Origin: HLUCCA09 sp038757905
GTDB lineage: Bacteria > Pseudomonadota > Alphaproteobacteria > Rhodobacterales > Rhodobacteraceae
Direction: 5' to 3'
DNA: 64,000 nucleotides
Assembly: GCA_038757905.1 (NCBI GenBank)
Contig: JBCDGG010000005.1
Location: 1-64,000 of the forward strand
Under the pieces are notes generated by a model. That model worked only from the letters and a program-made list of their open reading frames with translations, did not search any database and had not been told where the DNA came from. Shown here in pieces: positions 51,769 through 59,461 of this stretch. A program made the translations under genes and the position numbers. Position 1 is the first letter of the stretch. Each line of letters begins with the position of its first letter.

Positions 51769-52539
51769 TCAATCCGGCGCGAGCATATAGCCGGCGCCGC
51801 GGACGGTCTGCAGGTAGCGCGGCTGCCGCGGATCCTCTTCGATCTTGCGCCGAAGCCGCGTGATCTGCACGTCCACCGCCCGTTCCTGGGCGCCTTCGCC
51901 ATCCCTGCCGCCGTCCCGTCCCAGATCCGAGACCAGCTGCGCACGGCTCAGCGCCTCACCCGGCCGCGCGGAGAAGATCCGCATCAGGGCGGCCTCCGTC
52001 GCAGTGAGGCGCACGGGATCGTCGCCGCGCCACATCTCGCCTTTCTCGATATCGTAGCGGACCGGCCCCAGATGAAGCACCTTGGGGCCCGCCGGCCCGA
52101 CCGGTTCGGACGGCACACGCCGCAGGATCGCGTTGATTCGAAGCAGAAGCTCCTTCGGTTCGAACGGCTTGGGCAGATAATCGTCCGCGCCCGCTTCGAG
52201 CCCGGCGATCCGGTCGCCTGTCTCGCCCTTGGCGGTCAACAGCAGGATCGGGGTTGCGATCTGGGCGCGGAGCGCCGTGGTCAGGGTCAGCCCATCCTCG
52301 CCGGGCATCATCACGTCGAGCACGATCAGATCGAACTCCAGTCCCGACAGAAGCCGCCGCGCCTGTGCCGCATCGCGGGCGGCCGACACCAGAAACCCGT
52401 GGCGCATCAGAAACTTCTGCAAGAGCCCGCGGATGCGCGCGTCGTCGTCGACGATCAGCAGATGCGCATCCGCCGGTTCGACATCCAACTCCGGCCGCAG
52501 CGTTCGCGCCGGTTCAGTGCTCAGGTCAAGATCGTTCAT
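51769..52539 (-). CDS. petR: OmpR-family response regulator, PetR-like
   Basis: Two-domain response regulator of 256 residues. The receiver domain (about 26-142) has acidic residues in LIVDDDARIR, phosphorylation Asp75 in VLDVMMPG and the lysine in YLPKPF. The winged-helix domain ends VDVQITRLRRKIEEDP and YLQTVRGAGYML. Its start overlaps the MarR-type gene in ATGA. The MarR/response-regulator pair matches petP-petR of Rhodobacter, where petR lies next to the cytochrome bc1 genes; no petABC genes are here. No sensor kinase is adjacent. The name is by family and pairing. Confidence 0.85.
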   Translation of the reverse strand: MNDLDLSTEPARTLRPELDVEPADAHLLIVDDDARIRGLLQKFLMRHGFLVSAARDAAQARRLLSGLEFDLIVLDVMMPGEDGLTLTTALRAQIATPILLLTAKGETGDRIAGLEAGADDYLPKPFEPKELLLRINAILRRVPSEPVGPAGPKVLHLGPVRYDIEKGEMWRGDDPVRLTATEAALMRIFSARPGEALSRAQLVSDLGRDGGRDGEGAQERAVDVQITRLRRKIEEDPRQPRYLQTVRGAGYMLAPD

Positions 52540-53048
52540 CGTCCAGTCTCCGCCAGCCGATGGTATCTGCGGCGCATATCGGGGTCCATCATCTCTTCCA
52601 GAACGGAGCGAAAGCCTGCCACAGCCTCCGGGCCCACATTTCGAAACGCCAGGCGCATGCGTTCAGTCTGCGCGATGGAAAGCTCGCCTTCGAGCCTTGC
52701 GCCGTCCTCCGTCAGGTGCAAATGGCGCTCGCGCTTATCTTGGGCACCCACACGGCTGTCCACGAGGCCGTCTTCGATCAGGCGCCGCAAAACGCGATTG
52801 AGGGACTGCTTGGTGACGCCGAGCGTGGCCAGCAGGTTGTTCACGGTCGTCCCGGGCGACCTTCGGATGAAATGCAACGCGCGGTGATGCGCGCGCCCAT
52901 AGCCTTGAGCCTCAAGAATCCGGTCGGGATCTGCCGTGAACCCGCGATAGGCAAAAAACATCGCCTCAATCGATTTCCGAAGCTGCTCATCCGTCAAGAA
53001 TAGGAGCGTATCGCCCCGCTGCGGTATGCCACCAGGCCCGTCCGCCAT
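52536..53048 (-). CDS. petP: MarR family transcriptional regulator, PetP-like
   Basis: MarR-type winged-helix protein, 170 residues. The DNA-binding part runs through HRALHFIRRSPGTTVNNLL, LGVTKQSLNRVLRRLIEDGL and the wing VDSRVGAQDKRERHLHLTEDG. It is translationally coupled to the petR-like gene (ATGA) and divergent from the ilvE-like gene across 199 bases. It may control that region, but no operator was identified. The petP name rests on the pairing with a PetR-like regulator. Confidence 0.82.
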   Translation of the reverse strand: MADGPGGIPQRGDTLLFLTDEQLRKSIEAMFFAYRGFTADPDRILEAQGYGRAHHRALHFIRRSPGTTVNNLLATLGVTKQSLNRVLRRLIEDGLVDSRVGAQDKRERHLHLTEDGARLEGELSIAQTERMRLAFRNVGPEAVAGFRSVLEEMMDPDMRRRYHRLAETGR

Positions 53049-53111
53049 CGTTCTTCCCCTTGTCCGCGGCGTAGGCCGCGCGTTGCGCTTCGACAGATTA
53101 CGTCAGCCTTG

Positions 53112-53140
53112 TTGACATTGCTAGGGGTCGCTGCTAATTC
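53112..53140 (+). promoter_or_regulatory. Sigma-70-type promoter of the aminotransferase gene
   Basis: TTGACA at 53112-53117 and TAATTC at 53135-53140 are separated by exactly 17 bases. Transcription would start near 53147, about 100 bases before the ilvE-like start, which leaves room for an untranslated leader. Confidence 0.6.
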
Positions 53141-53247
53141 CGGTCAGTTTTTGCGCAATAATGTGGCCGTATCGGACATATTTTACGCAACATTTGAAAA
53201 GTGGCGAGAGCGGCGTGCTCGACGACGCCAGGAAAAGGAGAAACGCC

Positions 53248-54117
53248 ATGGCGGGCGCCTACGACGACAGAGATGGAACGATCTGGATGGACGGCGCCCT
53301 TGTGCCGTGGCGCGACGCCAATGTGCACATTCTGACCCACGCCATGCACTACGCCTCGTCGGTCTTCGAAGGTGAGCGCGCCTATAACGGCACGATCTTT
53401 GAATCGCGCAAGCACTCCGAGCGGCTTTGCGCGTCGGCCAAGATGATCGACTTCGAGATCCCCTGGACGATCGACGAAATCGAAGCCGCGAAGTACGAGG
53501 TCATGCGCGCCAATGGCCTGACCGACGCCTATGTGCGCGCCGTCGCCTGGCGCGGCTCGGGAGAGGACATGGGCGTCTCGTCGGCGCGCAACCCGGTCCG
53601 TCTGGCGGTGGCCGCGTGGGAGTGGGGGAACTACTACGGCGACGCGAAGACGAAGGGCGCCAAGCTCGACATCTCGAAGTGGAAGCGGCCGTCGCCCGAG
53701 ACGATCCCAAGCCACGCCAAGGCGGCGGGCCTCTACATGATCTGCACTATGTCCAAGCATGCTGCAGAGGCGAAGGGATGCTCGGACGCGATGATGTTCG
53801 ATTATCGCGGCTATGTGGCCGAGGCGACCGGGGCGAATGTCTTCTTCGTCAAGGATGGCGAGGTGCACACGCCGACGCCCGATTGCTTCCTGAACGGGAT
53901 CACGCGGCAGACCGTGATCGGGATGCTTCAGGACCGTCAGATCAAGGTGCACGAGCGCCACATCATGCCCGACGAGATGGAAAGCTTCGAGCAATGCTGG
54001 CTGACCGGAACGGCGGCCGAGGTAACGCCGGTTGGCGAAATCGGGCCTTACGCCTTCGAGGTTGGCGCGCTGACCCGCGACATCTCCAGTGCCTACGAGG
54101 CGCTCGTCCGGACCTGA
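53248..54117 (+). CDS. ilvE: Branched-chain amino acid aminotransferase
   Basis: Fold-type IV aminotransferase, 289 residues. Conserved are HAMHYASSVFEGERAY near the N-terminus, VRAVAWRGSGEDMGV, the pyridoxal-phosphate lysine in PSHAKAAGLYM, the Glu of VAEATGANVFFV and the phosphate loop NGITRQTVI. It interconverts leucine, isoleucine and valine with their 2-keto acids. The ATG at 53248 has AAAAGGAG 7 bases upstream; an open frame 29 codons earlier starts inside the promoter region. Served by the promoter at 53112-53140. Confidence 0.93.
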   Translation: MAGAYDDRDGTIWMDGALVPWRDANVHILTHAMHYASSVFEGERAYNGTIFESRKHSERLCASAKMIDFEIPWTIDEIEAAKYEVMRANGLTDAYVRAVAWRGSGEDMGVSSARNPVRLAVAAWEWGNYYGDAKTKGAKLDISKWKRPSPETIPSHAKAAGLYMICTMSKHAAEAKGCSDAMMFDYRGYVAEATGANVFFVKDGEVHTPTPDCFLNGITRQTVIGMLQDRQIKVHERHIMPDEMESFEQCWLTGTAAEVTPVGEIGPYAFEVGALTRDISSAYEALVRT

Positions 54118-54177
54118 GGCATTAGGGGAATCGTAAGGCTCGCGGGGTAGCGTGCATGCACAATCGGAGATGTGCAT

Positions 54178-54636
54178 GTGGCGTGGTCCGTTCCCTATAC
54201 GCTTCTGATCTTTGCCCTTCTGGCGGCACCCTCGCTGGTGGCACGTGGCGTCCACATCGTTACCGGGGACCCGCTGTGGCAGTACCTCGCTATTGATGAG
54301 GAGCGTATAGCGGCGGCGGAAACGTATATCGAAACGGATGGCCCCCATATCCGCGTTCGGGTCTACTGGCGCGGGGCGGACGACACCTACGCCACACCGG
54401 AAGAGCTGGTGGAAGCCTTGCGCGGGTCCTTCGCCGTCAAGGGGATCGAGGCGTTCATCGCCGTCATGGAGCCTTTGGACGGTTCGAATAGCCCCCATAC
54501 GACGATTGAGCTGCGCGCCGGGGCCAACAAGCTCGGCCCCTTTCCGGCATACGATGCGGCGCGTCACATCCAGCCTGCCGTCAAGGCGGCGCATCTCGCC
54601 TACCGACCGGCCTCGACCGAGGAGCATCGCTGGTAG
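54178..54636 (+). CDS. Hypothetical membrane-anchored or secreted protein
   Basis: Unrecognised protein of 152 residues. Its N-terminus is hydrophobic (PYTLLIFALLAAPSLVARG), consistent with a signal anchor. The remainder is mixed and includes a YIETDGPHIRVRVYWRG segment and ELRAGANKLGPFPAYDAARH. I prefer GTG 54178, which has GGAG 8 bases upstream, over a GTG two codons earlier that is too close to it. It follows ilvE by 60 bases on the same strand. The 3' end carries one copy of a 24-base direct repeat whose second copy lies at 54781. Confidence 0.55.
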   Translation: MAWSVPYTLLIFALLAAPSLVARGVHIVTGDPLWQYLAIDEERIAAAETYIETDGPHIRVRVYWRGADDTYATPEELVEALRGSFAVKGIEAFIAVMEPLDGSNSPHTTIELRAGANKLGPFPAYDAARHIQPAVKAAHLAYRPASTEEHRW

Positions 54637-54651
54637 CCAAAGCGGCGGCGC
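54628..54651 (+). repeat. Direct repeat, copy 1
   Basis: 24-base unit overlapping the stop of the hypothetical gene. It matches 54781-54804 at 22 of 24 positions; looser similarity extends on both sides. In copy 1 a TAG ends the gene; in copy 2 the same position is CAG and the frame continues. Confidence 0.7.
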
Positions 54652-55305
54652 CACTTGGCGCGGCCAACTTGGTCGCGCCGCATCATGTGGTTGTTGGGGG
54701 GGGGCGATGGCGGGCGTCACGTGCTCCGTGTAGTCAGGGTGGCGCGATTTACCTTCTGTTTTGTCACGACAGAGGAAGACCGCTGGCAGCCGAAGCGGCG
54801 GCGCGCCCGCAAAGCGCGGCCCGGTCGCACCGCATTCTCCGTTCGTCTGGTTGAAGAGATTGTCTTGCGCTGTGTAGACGGAGCTGCTTTGCCCATGCCA
54901 CCTAGTGTGCGGTGACCCTAGCGCGTCGACGCGCACCGATGACGGGCACTCCTCGGCGAAAAGCCCCTGCAATAGCCGCTGTGCGCAACGGTAGGTCCAG
55001 CACAACGGAGGGGATGGCGCAATGGCAGACCCGCCGCAAAGGTGGATCTGCCACGTCGGCTGGCACGCAGACGCTTCGGGTACACCGCACGCGCGGGTGT
55101 GACTCATCCGTCGGCGCCATTCCGCGAGGCGCGCGCAATGAAGCTTGCCATCTCGCCATGATGGGCAGGCCTTAGAGGGTATGCCTGCCCAGTGGCGGCA
55201 CCATTGCAGAACACCATGGGACGCTGCGTGGCGCAGTCCGCAGGCCCTTCCGAACCTCAGTCTTTGAGAGATCCACTGGCAGGACGGCCCGTCCCGACGG
55301 CCGCG
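54637..55305. other. Region without a supported gene
   Basis: 669 bases between the hypothetical gene and a small leftward gene. It contains the second direct-repeat copy (54781-54804). Open frames at about 54655-54915 and 54912-55175 are arginine-rich and have no good ribosome-binding sites. The first may be the 3' remnant of a second copy of the upstream gene (its TTEEDRWQPKRRR resembles the upstream STEEHRW end). No RNA gene recognised. Confidence 0.4.
54781..54804 (+). repeat. Direct repeat, copy 2
   Basis: Second copy of the unit at 54628-54651, 153 bases downstream, with 22 of 24 identical bases. The reading frame through it encodes DRWQPKRRRA, parallel to the end of the upstream hypothetical protein, which suggests a local duplication. 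Confidence 0.7.
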
Positions 55306-55506
55306 CTAGGCGTCGCTGCGGCGCTCAATACGCAGATAGGCGCGCATGCGTGCGCTCGGGTTGAACGGGCCCTTGGCCCTCCGCCGCAGCATGGCGAGCT
55401 TCCTTTCCAGCACAACCGGTGTCCCGGCGTGAGCCGCCCGCGTGTAGCGCATCAGGGGGGCGTCCGATGTTGTGCGATTGGCCTGATCCAGTACGTGACG
55501 TGCCAT
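55306..55506 (-). CDS. Small basic hypothetical protein
   Basis: A 66-residue frame whose ATG at 55506 is preceded by a perfect AAGGAGG (55512-55518) 5 bases away, one of the best ribosome-binding sites in the window. The product is basic with many Arg and Lys (ERKLAMLRRRAKGPFNPSARMRAYLRI) and has no membrane segment or cysteine. I do not recognise it. It lies 65 bases downstream of queG on the same strand and may be co-transcribed. Confidence 0.55.
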   Translation of the reverse strand: MARHVLDQANRTTSDAPLMRYTRAAHAGTPVVLERKLAMLRRRAKGPFNPSARMRAYLRIERRSDA

Positions 55507-55571
55507 CGAATCCTCCTTCTCCTACGGGTGCAGAATACCAGATCTGCCCGGCGCGCCCAAAGATCTTTGCC

Positions 55572-56669
55572 CTAGGCCAGGCGTGCGACCGCCCAGCGCG
55601 CCGCGTCCCGGACGGTTGGATCGGCGTCGTCCAGCAAGGCCCGGGCTTCCTCCCGCAGGGACGGATCGCCCGAGTTTCCAATGGCATACAAGACATTCCG
55701 GACAAAACGATCCCGCCCGATCCGCTTGATGGGCGAACCGGAGAACCGCGCGCGAAAGCCTGCGTCGTTCAGGCGCACAAGCTCGCGCAGCGGCGGCGCG
55801 TCGAGCCCCTCGCGCGCGGCGTAGCGCGTCTCGTGGCCTGCGACGGCGAACTTGTTCCACGGGCACACGGCCAAGCAATCGTCGCAGCCATAGATGCGGT
55901 TGCCCATCCGCGCCCGAAGGTTCTCGTCCACCGGGCCTTTGTGTTCGATGGTCAGATAGCTGATGCACCGTCGCGCATCGAGCTTGTAGGCGGCGGGGAA
56001 CGCCTCTGTCGGGCAGACATTGAGGCAGGCGCGGCATGAGCCGCAATGGTCCTCCTCCGGCGCGTCGGGCGGCAGTTCGGCGGTTGTGTAGATCGAGCCG
56101 AGGAAGAACCAGTTGCCCAGCGACCGGCTGAGAAGGTTGGTGTGTTTGCCCTGCCAGCCGAGCCCCGCCGCCTGTCCGAGCGCCTTTTCAGGAACGGGCG
56201 CGGTATCGACGAACACCTTCACCTCGCACGACGCCTCGGCCACCAACCAGCGCGCCACACGCTTCAGGCGCTTCTTGACGAGGTCGTGGTAATCCCGGCC
56301 CCTGGCATAGACGGAGATCGTGCCGACATGGGGATCGGACAGCGTGGCCATCGGATCGCCGTCCGGCGTGTAGGGCTCTGCGAGCATCACGATGCTGCGC
56401 GCTTCGGGCCAGAGCTGGGCCGGATCGCCGCGCCACGCCATGCGCTCCGCCAGCCAGCCCATTTGCCCATGCCACCCTTCGGCGACGAAAGCGGCAAGGC
56501 GCGCGGGCACCTCTGGCACCGCGTCCGGCCGACAAAAACCGACCCGCGCGAACCCCTCCGCGCGGGCCTGTCGTGAAAGCCGGTCTTTGAGGGTGTGCGT
56601 CCCATCCTCCGCAGCCGGCCGCCCCCGGCGGTCTGGCAAAGGCGTGGCGCGCGCGGCCCCGGCGGACAT
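55572..56669 (-). CDS. queG: Epoxyqueuosine reductase
   Basis: Cobalamin- and iron-sulfur-dependent enzyme that reduces epoxyqueuosine to queuosine in tRNA, 365 residues. Two ferredoxin-type cluster motifs are visible, CGSCRACLNVCP and CDDCLAVCPWNKF, with the catalytic Asp in KVFVDTAPVPEKALGQ and GLGWQGKHTNLL. The C-terminal HEAT-like repeats (LREEARALLDDADPTVRDAARWAVARL) are typical. The start at 56669 is 2 bases after the small lipoprotein stop; the first 25 residues look nonfamilial, so a slightly later start is possible. Only a weak AGGG precedes it. Confidence 0.93.
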   Translation of the reverse strand: MSAGAARATPLPDRRGRPAAEDGTHTLKDRLSRQARAEGFARVGFCRPDAVPEVPARLAAFVAEGWHGQMGWLAERMAWRGDPAQLWPEARSIVMLAEPYTPDGDPMATLSDPHVGTISVYARGRDYHDLVKKRLKRVARWLVAEASCEVKVFVDTAPVPEKALGQAAGLGWQGKHTNLLSRSLGNWFFLGSIYTTAELPPDAPEEDHCGSCRACLNVCPTEAFPAAYKLDARRCISYLTIEHKGPVDENLRARMGNRIYGCDDCLAVCPWNKFAVAGHETRYAAREGLDAPPLRELVRLNDAGFRARFSGSPIKRIGRDRFVRNVLYAIGNSGDPSLREEARALLDDADPTVRDAARWAVARLA

Positions 56670-56671
56670 CC

Positions 56672-56953
56672 CTAGAGGAAGCCCTCATTCGTGAGCGACT
56701 GGATCTGCGTCTCGCCGTTCAGATCGACAACGCAGCGCCAGGGCGCGGCCTCGTCGCCCACCGACAGGCGCACGATACTGCCAAGCTCCGTCGATTCCGA
56801 ACTCGTGACGTTCACGGTCGGGTTGTTCGTTTCGAATTGCACATCGGTCCGGCACTTGGCCTGATCTTCCGCGGAGGCCGGGGGCGGCGGCTCCGGCACG
56901 CAGGCGGTGAGCGCGATCAGCCCAAAGGCAGCGGCAGGGATCAGGCGGGTCAT
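56672..56953 (-). CDS. Small putative lipoprotein
   Basis: 93 residues with a lipoprotein signal: basic MTR, a hydrophobic stretch and lipobox LTAC (Cys18). The mature part is small and contains a WRCVVDLNGE segment with a second cysteine, which may pair with the cysteine in AKCRTDVQF. AAAGGA precedes the ATG. The WRC motif recurs in the lipoprotein at 57053-57673, suggesting a shared fold. Probably sits on the periplasmic face of a membrane; function unknown. It is followed directly by queG. Confidence 0.75.
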   Translation of the reverse strand: MTRLIPAAAFGLIALTACVPEPPPPASAEDQAKCRTDVQFETNNPTVNVTSSESTELGSIVRLSVGDEAAPWRCVVDLNGETQIQSLTNEGFL

Positions 56954-57052
56954 GGGGAAATCCTTTCCTACTGTCGTCTGTACGGTCCCGCCCTCACGCT
57001 AAGGAACGCGGCTGGGCTTGTATAGTCGGCAGTGGCGCGGTCCGGGCGCAGG

Positions 57053-57673
57053 TCATTCGATCCCGATAATCAAGTTGAACTCTGCCGCGCGGTCCGCCTG
57101 GTTGACGACTTCGATGATGTGATCGCCGGACTGCCAGAGCTGGCCGCGGTACTCGGTGCCGGCATCCGTGCCCTCAAGTAGAAGGGTCCCGTCCGGGCTC
57201 CGGATTACGTAGTACATCTCGGCGTCCTTCGGCGCCACGCGTACATAGAGAAACTGCTCCGCCCGCGCGCCGATCAGGAATTGCCTTGCGCCGCCGGACT
57301 CGAGGTGCCGTGTGATCTCTGTCCCGGTTGTGCCGGGGGCGAACTGGATACGTTCGGGGCCCGGCCCGGCCGCGGCGGCGGTGTGAGCGCGGATCGCATC
57401 GGCATCCGCCCCCTCCTGCATAGACATTTCGCCGATGGTGCCGTCGCTATAGGCGATGCAGCGCCAGATCGTTCCCCCGCGATCCTGCAGGACGACCTCG
57501 GTCCCCGCCTGGGAGAACGAGCTGGACAGGACCTCGCCGCCCGCGCTGTCCGCCCCGCCGACCGAGCGGAGATGGTCGATACATACGTCGATCGCGGCCT
57601 GATCGGAGTTGGTGGACGCATAGGCCGCGCATCCCGCCAGGAGGGCGGCGCAGGCAACTCCTTGAAATCGCAT
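57053..57673 (-). CDS. Putative lipoprotein with C-terminal beta domain
   Basis: 206 residues with lipobox LAGC (Cys15). An N-terminal small domain has IDVCIDHLRS and WRCIAYSDGTIGEMS, like the neighbouring 93-residue lipoprotein. A C-terminal beta-rich domain (residues about 108-206) holds VAPKDAEMYYVIRSPDGTLLLEG and DHIIEVVNQADRAAEFNL, reminiscent of pre-peptidase or lysozyme-inhibitor-like domains. GGGGGAGAGCG precedes the ATG. Function unknown; a cell-envelope location is likely. Confidence 0.75.
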   Translation of the reverse strand: MRFQGVACAALLAGCAAYASTNSDQAAIDVCIDHLRSVGGADSAGGEVLSSSFSQAGTEVVLQDRGGTIWRCIAYSDGTIGEMSMQEGADADAIRAHTAAAAGPGPERIQFAPGTTGTEITRHLESGGARQFLIGARAEQFLYVRVAPKDAEMYYVIRSPDGTLLLEGTDAGTEYRGQLWQSGDHIIEVVNQADRAAEFNLIIGIE

Positions 57674-57897
57674 CGCTCTCCCCCCTTTGTTGCCATCTAT
57701 GGCCTCCCCCCGCCGGGGCCGTATCTGCCGGCCCCTTCGGCGCGTCCGTTCCCACGGGTCTGCCGTGCGGGGGTGGATCGGCGTTGTGGACCTGTATCAG
57801 GCCGCAATCCGCCCATGTCCCGGAATGCGACACGTCGACGTGCGCGGCTTCGCGCTCATGCCGGGGCAGGGGCTGCGCCTCCGGCCCGCAGGCGCGC

Positions 57898-58563
57898 TCA
57901 GAAGTCCAGATCGGCGTAGTGCGACGGGGGAGGGAAGCCCGGCACCTGATCGGCGAGGATCGAGCGGAACGCGGGACGCGATTTGATCTTGGCGTACCAG
58001 TCCTTGACGTTCTCGGAGCGGTGCCAATCGACGTCGGAGATATAGTCGAGCGCAGACAAATGCGCCGCCGCGGCAAAATCCGCGAGCGTCATGGCATCGC
58101 CGGCGAGCCAGCGGCGCTGCTCCAGAAGCCAGTGCATGTAGTCGAGATGGTACTTGATCGCCTTGGCTCCGGCTTTGACGTTCCGGCTCTCGGGAAATCC
58201 TGCCTTGGTGATCTTCTTGTTCACCCGTTCGTAGAGGAGGTTGGCCGTGACCTCGTGGTGAAACTTGTCGTCGAACCAGGCGCAGATGCGCCGCACCTCG
58301 TATCGCTCGCCAGGGTCCTGCGGCAGGAGCGGCGGCTCCGGTTGCGTTTCTTCGAGGTACTCGCAGATCGCCTGGCTTTCGGACATCGCCCGGCCGTCCA
58401 TCCGCAGAACCGGCACCTTGCCCGCGGGATTGCGGCGCAGGAAGTCCGGTTCCCGCTCCCAATACCGCTCCTCGACCAGATCCACCTCGATCCGCTTTTC
58501 CGCCAGCACGAGGCGCACCTTTCGGCAGAAGGGAGACAGCGGCACGTGATAGAGGCGGGTCAT
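57898..58563 (-). CDS. Glutathione S-transferase family protein
   Basis: Cytosolic GST-fold protein, 221 residues. The N-terminal thioredoxin-like domain has the active-site segment HVPLSPFCRKVRLVLAEK with cysteine in SPFC, and the glutathione-binding NPAGKVPVL and ESQAICEYLEE. The C-terminal helical domain follows. The cysteine suggests a thiol-transferase or beta/omega-type activity rather than classical conjugation. It lies 52 bases after mtgA; the ribosome-binding site is weak. Confidence 0.9.
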   Translation of the reverse strand: MTRLYHVPLSPFCRKVRLVLAEKRIEVDLVEERYWEREPDFLRRNPAGKVPVLRMDGRAMSESQAICEYLEETQPEPPLLPQDPGERYEVRRICAWFDDKFHHEVTANLLYERVNKKITKAGFPESRNVKAGAKAIKYHLDYMHWLLEQRRWLAGDAMTLADFAAAAHLSALDYISDVDWHRSENVKDWYAKIKSRPAFRSILADQVPGFPPPSHYADLDF

Positions 58564-58615
58564 CGGTCACCGTTGGCTTGTGGCTGGCGTTTCATGCCCA
58601 TTGGGCGGCCGCATT

Positions 58616-59401
58616 TCAATTGTCAAAACAGCCATCCCGTCCATCGGCGGCAATCGTTGCGGCGCCGTCCGCAATGGATGCGGCGCGCCGGCGCAGCCAA
58701 TCGGACGGGTTGGCGGCATCGCGGGACTTCGGGTTGGGCAGCACAGCGGCCAAGCGCGCGGCCTGCGTCGCGTTCAGCTCCGCCGCAGAGACGCCGTAGT
58801 AGGTCTGCGCGGCCGACTCGACGCCGAATACGCCCTCGTCGAACTCCGCCACGTTCATGTAGACCTCAAGGATCCGCCTCTTCGACCAGACAAGCTCGAC
58901 CGCCGGGGTGAGCACCGCCTCGACCGCCTTGCGCACCCAGCTGCGCCCTTGCCAGAGATAGACATTTTTGACCGTTTGCTGCGACAGGGTGGACGCCCCG
59001 CGCTGGGCGCCGTCGTCCAACGCGTCGCGTATGGCGTTCATGTCAAAACCCCAGTGGAGGCAGTAGTTTGCATCCTCTGCCGCCACGACGGAGCGCGCCA
59101 TGACCGGCGCGATGTCGGACATCGGCACCCATGCGCGGTCTACGCTTCCCAGGCGCCGCTGTTCCGCCCAGATCGTGTGCGTGATGGGCGGGTTTACGAC
59201 TGCGAACAGGACGACGAGCGCGGCCGCCGCCAGTAGCGGGACCAGGATCGCCCATCGCAGGACACGGCGGAGCGCCGTGGTGGCGCGAAGCAGCACCCCA
59301 GGCCGGGCCTTGGTCTGCGCTTTGCGCTTGCCCCGCACCGCGCGCTTTATGTTTGCGTCGCTCTTGGGCGAGGTGCGTGTGGTTTTTGCCTGCTTTGCCA
59401 C
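58616..59401 (-). CDS. mtgA: Monofunctional peptidoglycan glycosyltransferase
   Basis: GT51-family transglycosylase that polymerises lipid II into glycan strands, 261 residues. A basic cytoplasmic tail and one membrane anchor (AILVPLLAAAALVVLFAVV) precede the catalytic domain. The catalytic glutamate is in AAEDANYCLHWGFD, and the family blocks RGASTLSQQTVKNVYLW and YMNVAEFDEGVFGVE are present. The start is GTG 59401 with only a distant GGGG upstream; the lysine-rich tail has no alternative ATG. Confidence 0.93.
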   Translation of the reverse strand: MAKQAKTTRTSPKSDANIKRAVRGKRKAQTKARPGVLLRATTALRRVLRWAILVPLLAAAALVVLFAVVNPPITHTIWAEQRRLGSVDRAWVPMSDIAPVMARSVVAAEDANYCLHWGFDMNAIRDALDDGAQRGASTLSQQTVKNVYLWQGRSWVRKAVEAVLTPAVELVWSKRRILEVYMNVAEFDEGVFGVESAAQTYYGVSAAELNATQAARLAAVLPNPKSRDAANPSDWLRRRAASIADGAATIAADGRDGCFDN

Positions 59402-59461
59402 GCGGTGCTTTTACCCCGCCGCACGGGTCGGGAAAAGCGCGGCTTGGAAAGCGGCCGCCGA

